A DNA stretch of 64,000 nucleotides from Piscicola geometra (taxonomy: Eukaryota > Annelida > Clitellata > Hirudinida > Piscicolidae). Both the position numbers and the translations under genes were made by a program. Under the pieces are notes generated by a model, which worked only from the letters and a program-made list of their open reading frames with translations, did not search any database and was not told the DNA's origin. Within the stretch, counting starts at the first letter, position 1. Each line of letters opens with the position of its first letter. The stretch covers positions 5,815,420-5,879,419 of the forward strand of contig OX030961.1 in NCBI GenBank assembly GCA_943735955.1, read 5' to 3'. Positions 60,206 through 64,000 of the stretch are shown in pieces.

Positions 60206-61811
60206 TAGAGGTCGGACCGGGTACCCGATCTGACCGGGTACCCGCGGGTACCTGCGGGACTCCCGCGGGAACGGGAATGAAAATTAATTTCGGGACGGGA
60301 AAAGTCGGGAACCGGGAATAGGTTTTCGGGACGGGAACGGGAACGGGAATCAACATTCAAATCGGGAACGGGAAAATTCGGGAACGGGAATCAACTTTTA
60401 AATCGGGAACGGGAAAAACGGGAATAACAGTTATTGGGATTGGATTCTTTAACAATGATTTTTCAGCAAACTTCTAAGTATGGAAATCTTTATTTCATCG
60501 ATACTCCGTACTTAAAATAAGTATCAAATGCAATAGAAATGTATAACGAAGCCACCATTGCCAATGTCGAAATCTCCAACACTATATTTGAAGTTGTTAT
60601 GATGAGTCCAAAGATTAGGGAGATTAGAACAAATGGGTGATGATGAAAACTTTTCAGATAAAATCAAACTGGTCAGTTTTATTATTTTAATTTTATAAAT
60701 AAATACTTTGAATTTGAATGATTAATTTCCAAATGATTGCTCAGTTGATCATTTCGACAAAAGAAAAGATGCCATTGATCTTATTCCTATGACAGCATGT
60801 CTGTTGCATCCCCAGTATGAAAGAATAATAGGAAAAAAGTTTGGGATAGAAGAGAAATAAATACCAAGACTTTCATTAGAGAAAATTTAATTCTATTTTG
60901 TACAGCCAGACCAAGCTGCAGTGCCGTTGAGAAAAAAAACAAATGATGGTTATTTAGACCTATTATGTTTGTTTTGATAACGTAAAAATTATAATAAAAT
61001 CATTATACTATCAAATTATACGAATGATTTTATATTTGCAGTTGTGGAGAAAAAGAATGTTGTCAAAAAACATATTTCTAACATTATTGAAGAATTAATA
61101 ATAATGAACGAAGAAAAAAATTCAGAAGAGGATGAATTGTACAAATATTCACAATAACGTCCCAAAAAAATAGGAGAATATAAAGTTGTTTTATTTTATT
61201 GGAGTAAAATGAGCAATTTTAAAATACTAAAAGAAGTAGCCAAAATTTTGTTTAGTATATCTGCAAGTTATATTCCCTGTGAACGGAATTTCTCAATATG
61301 TGGTCGTTTAACTTCAGACCCAAAATCATCTCATTTGAAAGCTGAAACTCTTAACGGTTTAACCCGTGTGAAAAACAATAAAGACTTGGTTGAATTACTC
61401 AAAAACAATGACTAACTTCAATACTTTCATTTCAATAAATATTTGAAATTTAAATCGTGTTTTTTTTATTTTATTAAAAGAAATATTCTCTGACCTTCAA
61501 ATAATAAATTTTGAAAAATTTTAGAACAAGCAAGTTTGGACCCAGTGAAAACGGCAGCGAAAATGAATAAAAACAAAAAGCTTTCGGGAACGAGTCGGGA
61601 CGGGAAAAAAAATTTCGGGAACGGGACGGGACGGGAATCAAAATTCTGATGTCCCATCGGGAACGGGACGGGACGGGAAAACAAATTTCGGGAACGGGAC
61701 GGGACGGTAATCAAAATTCTGATGTCCCATCGGGAACGGGACGGGACGGGAAAACAAATTTCGGGAACGGGACGGGACCGGGAATGAAAATTCGTCCATG
61801 TCCGACCTCTA
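60206..61811 (+). mobile_element. Non-autonomous hAT transposon, copy C
   Basis: A 1,606-bp element with a perfect, non-repetitive 8-bp target-site duplication ATTCATAG (60198-60205 and 61812-61819) and perfect TAGAGGTCGGAC terminal inverted repeats. The left end carries the CGGGTACCCG palindromes and G-rich repeats. The right end carries two 73-bp units with GGGAACGGGACGGGACGGG. It is collinear with copies A and B throughout. It lies about 1.5 kb upstream of the GPCR gene. Confidence 0.96.
61209..61415 (+). pseudogene. hAT transposase C-terminal dimerisation fragment (copy C)
   Basis: A 68-codon frame nearly identical to that of copy B, with the same [15 protein letters not shown] pattern. 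Differences are confined to a few substitutions. The remainder of the transposase is missing or broken, so mobilisation would need a full-length relative elsewhere. Confidence 0.85.
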
Positions 61812-61819
61812 ATTCATAG

Positions 61820-64000
61820 GCTGAAAAGAGAGAGATTAGACGGCCTTTGAAGGTTCATTGACAAATGGAGAGATGCAACACGGAAATCTGTTCTCTTGAT
61901 TAACCCTTTGTGCAAAACAAATTCGAGCGACGTTTTATAATGCCGTAAAACAAGCTTGCAACAACGTCGTCCACCCACCTGAAAAACTCAGCAGTTTGTT
62001 TGTTGATTTACAATGAACGTGGAATTTTAAATTTAGAAATGTTTTTTATTTAAATCGATTTGCTTCAATTTGTATAAGCCTGTTTTGCAGCGCTTAGCCA
62101 TACAAGATTCTAAGAAAAGTCTCAAGAAATAAAAAGACTTAGTGGTTCTAAATTGTAAACAAGAGTCTTAAACAACTTAAAATCCGTTTATCCTTAAAGC
62201 TTTTTTTCTGCCTCAGACAGTCTCGATGGATTTCTCAATTTCACGCGCAACAGAACCTCTTAAAAAATGTACCGATGCATGCAAATATACAGGCGCTGAA
62301 AGGCGAAAAATCCGTTTGCAATTTGGTATTGAAGGATAAATAACGAAAAAAAGAGAATTTTTTAAAGACAAATAGATAAATTGTGGATGCAAGATAAGGA
62401 AGAAAAGACGGAAGATTAACGAGGGAGAGTCATAGATTAGTTGGGCGGAAAATTATGGGATGTGAGAAATAAGTATACAAATTATATATTTTTTATAATA
62501 TATAGAATAAAATATATTTTATATTTAGATCTTTCGCAGGCCTGGTTCTTAGAGATCGAGTGCTTTGACGGGAAACCGATGGCACCTCTTTTGAAAATGA
62601 AAACACATATTAAATCAAATCAACTTCTAAATCATTGCTGTCATTTGTGGAATGACTGTACACACGGTAAATTCACAACCCGGTTACTTTTCTACTAGTC
62701 TGAATTGACGTCGCCGAAGCTTGCCAACACCCTTGATTTATTTAACAGCTTAGTTTTTTATAAATTTGTTTTTTTCAAATACTTACAGAGCCTCATATAA
62801 TTTCACTAACTTTATCATTAGTTTTCTCACTTTCATCATCACGTTATCAGCAACGTTTATCTCTCCACCTACAAAAACATTTCAATTTCTTTGCTTCGTC
62901 AACTTGCCTTGTGGAACATTATTTTAATAATTTGAAACGTTTTATCGTGAAAAGTAAACCAACAGCTTTTCCAAAAATTTTTTCACTTAATTTATTTTTT
63001 GAATAGTTAATAACTAATAAAAAAGTTTAGCTTGTATTGAAAAAATTTAAAAATCAATAATCAGAGAAAGGAAGGTTTCTTGTGTTTGATGGATGCCCGT
63101 GTAAGACATCGGCAATTCATCATCTCCAAGGCAACCATCTCTTCCATCCAGCCTCTATGACTTTTCCACAAGTATGAATTAAATTTATAATTACTCTCAT
63201 TAGTAACAGACTTCATTTTCCCTTCATTATGACGTCATCATCTCCGTTTTGCGAGCACGCACATCCGCCATGTGGCATTTGTTTTATTTGCTTAACAAGC
63301 ACTTCATGACGTTTACAATACAAGATAATACAAGACAATAAAATAAATACAATAAAATAAAATAAAATACATTAAAATACATTAAAATAAAATATGATAC
63401 AATACAAGACAATACAATAAAAGAAACTAAAGTAAAATACATTAAAATACAATAAAATAAAATACTGTAAAATACTTCATGACGTTGTGTTTAAAGTTTT
63501 AATATTATTTCAAATGACCGAAATAATTGCTGCAATTTTTTTAAATTGTCACATTATAATTTTCAATCTAAAAGAGATTTATTTTACTATTTTCACATAA
63601 AAGAAATTCATTTAAAATGAAAAGCTTTTTAAGCTAAACTTTGAAAATTTCCAGAAACTAAAAATCTTAAGTAATGCGATTCTGTTAGAGCATGCCACTT
63701 TTGTGATGAGTTTCAAAGGATGACAAAACTATTTTGTTGCCATTTCTTTTATAGAAATGATTATTTTAAAAATTGCGAGTATCTGAAAAAATGAATTTAT
63801 AATAAATATTTAATTAAATTTGTCCAAAGTGATTTAAATGTAGCAGCTGAAAACCTCAAGAAAACTTTTCCGATCTTTATTTCGGCCATTGTGTGTCAAA
63901 GAAATGGACTTGTTAGGTTATTGACTCTGACAATGCTTAATGCATCATTTATAAGCTGCTGGCATTCTTCGAGAGTGCAGTCTGTATGTGAGCGCATGTT
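61820..64000. other. Non-coding right-hand region
   Basis: AT-rich sequence with no recognised gene. The short frame at 62441-62698 has no domain pattern. The next gene, if any, starts beyond the window. Confidence 0.5.
63328..63478. repeat. AATACAATAAAATA-type repeat
   Basis: Degenerate tandem units of ATAAAATAC, ATTAAAATAC and AATACAAGAC over about 150 bp. Confidence 0.8.

Noticed and set aside
62441..62698. 85-codon frame containing LSQAWFLEIECFDGK
   Set aside because: No domain pattern, start in AT-rich sequence, and no supporting exons nearby.

Overview
The window is eukaryotic and almost certainly metazoan. Its genes are split into short GT-AG exons that are clearly more GC-rich than the AT-rich introns around them. 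The encoded proteins are animal ones: a synaptotagmin, UTP20, ARS2/SRRT and a somatostatin/allatostatin-C-type receptor. The allatostatin-C-receptor-like GPCR, hAT transposons, tRNA-derived SINE remnants and very heavy simple-repeat load would fit a spiralian such as an annelid (leech) or mollusc. That placement is inference and cannot be proved from this window.

Layout, left to right. (1) 56-6290 (+): the C2A-C2B part of a synaptotagmin-7-like gene whose 5' exons lie off the window. (2) 6291-8786: intergenic, with a 20-bp minisatellite. (3) 8787-33729 (-): a complete UTP20 gene. I reconstruct 67 coding exons whose phases all join, giving 9,663 nt and about 3,220 codons. Its introns are crowded with di- and trinucleotide and longer tandem repeats, and one intron holds a hAT element. 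(4) 33730-34794: the gap between the divergent starts of UTP20 and SRRT, a possible shared promoter. (5) 34795-44630 (+): a complete SRRT/ARS2 gene of about 25 exons. A second hAT copy sits in intron 1 and a tRNA-derived SINE near the 3' end. (6) 45963-58727 (-): a six-exon class A GPCR of about 398 aa. Its introns hold an intact tRNA-Gly(GCC) gene on the opposite strand and a 1.6-kb, 33-bp-unit minisatellite. (7) 58728-64000: non-coding sequence with a third hAT copy and a weak SINE remnant near its left edge.

UTP20 (nucleolar 18S rRNA maturation) and SRRT (nuclear cap-binding complex partner) both act in nuclear RNA metabolism and are arranged head to head. The other genes have no evident functional link. 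The least ordinary features are the small family of young, non-autonomous hAT elements with G-rich subterminal arrays, the in-frame tandem repeats inside UTP20 and SRRT exons, and the repeated placement of simple repeats directly against splice sites.
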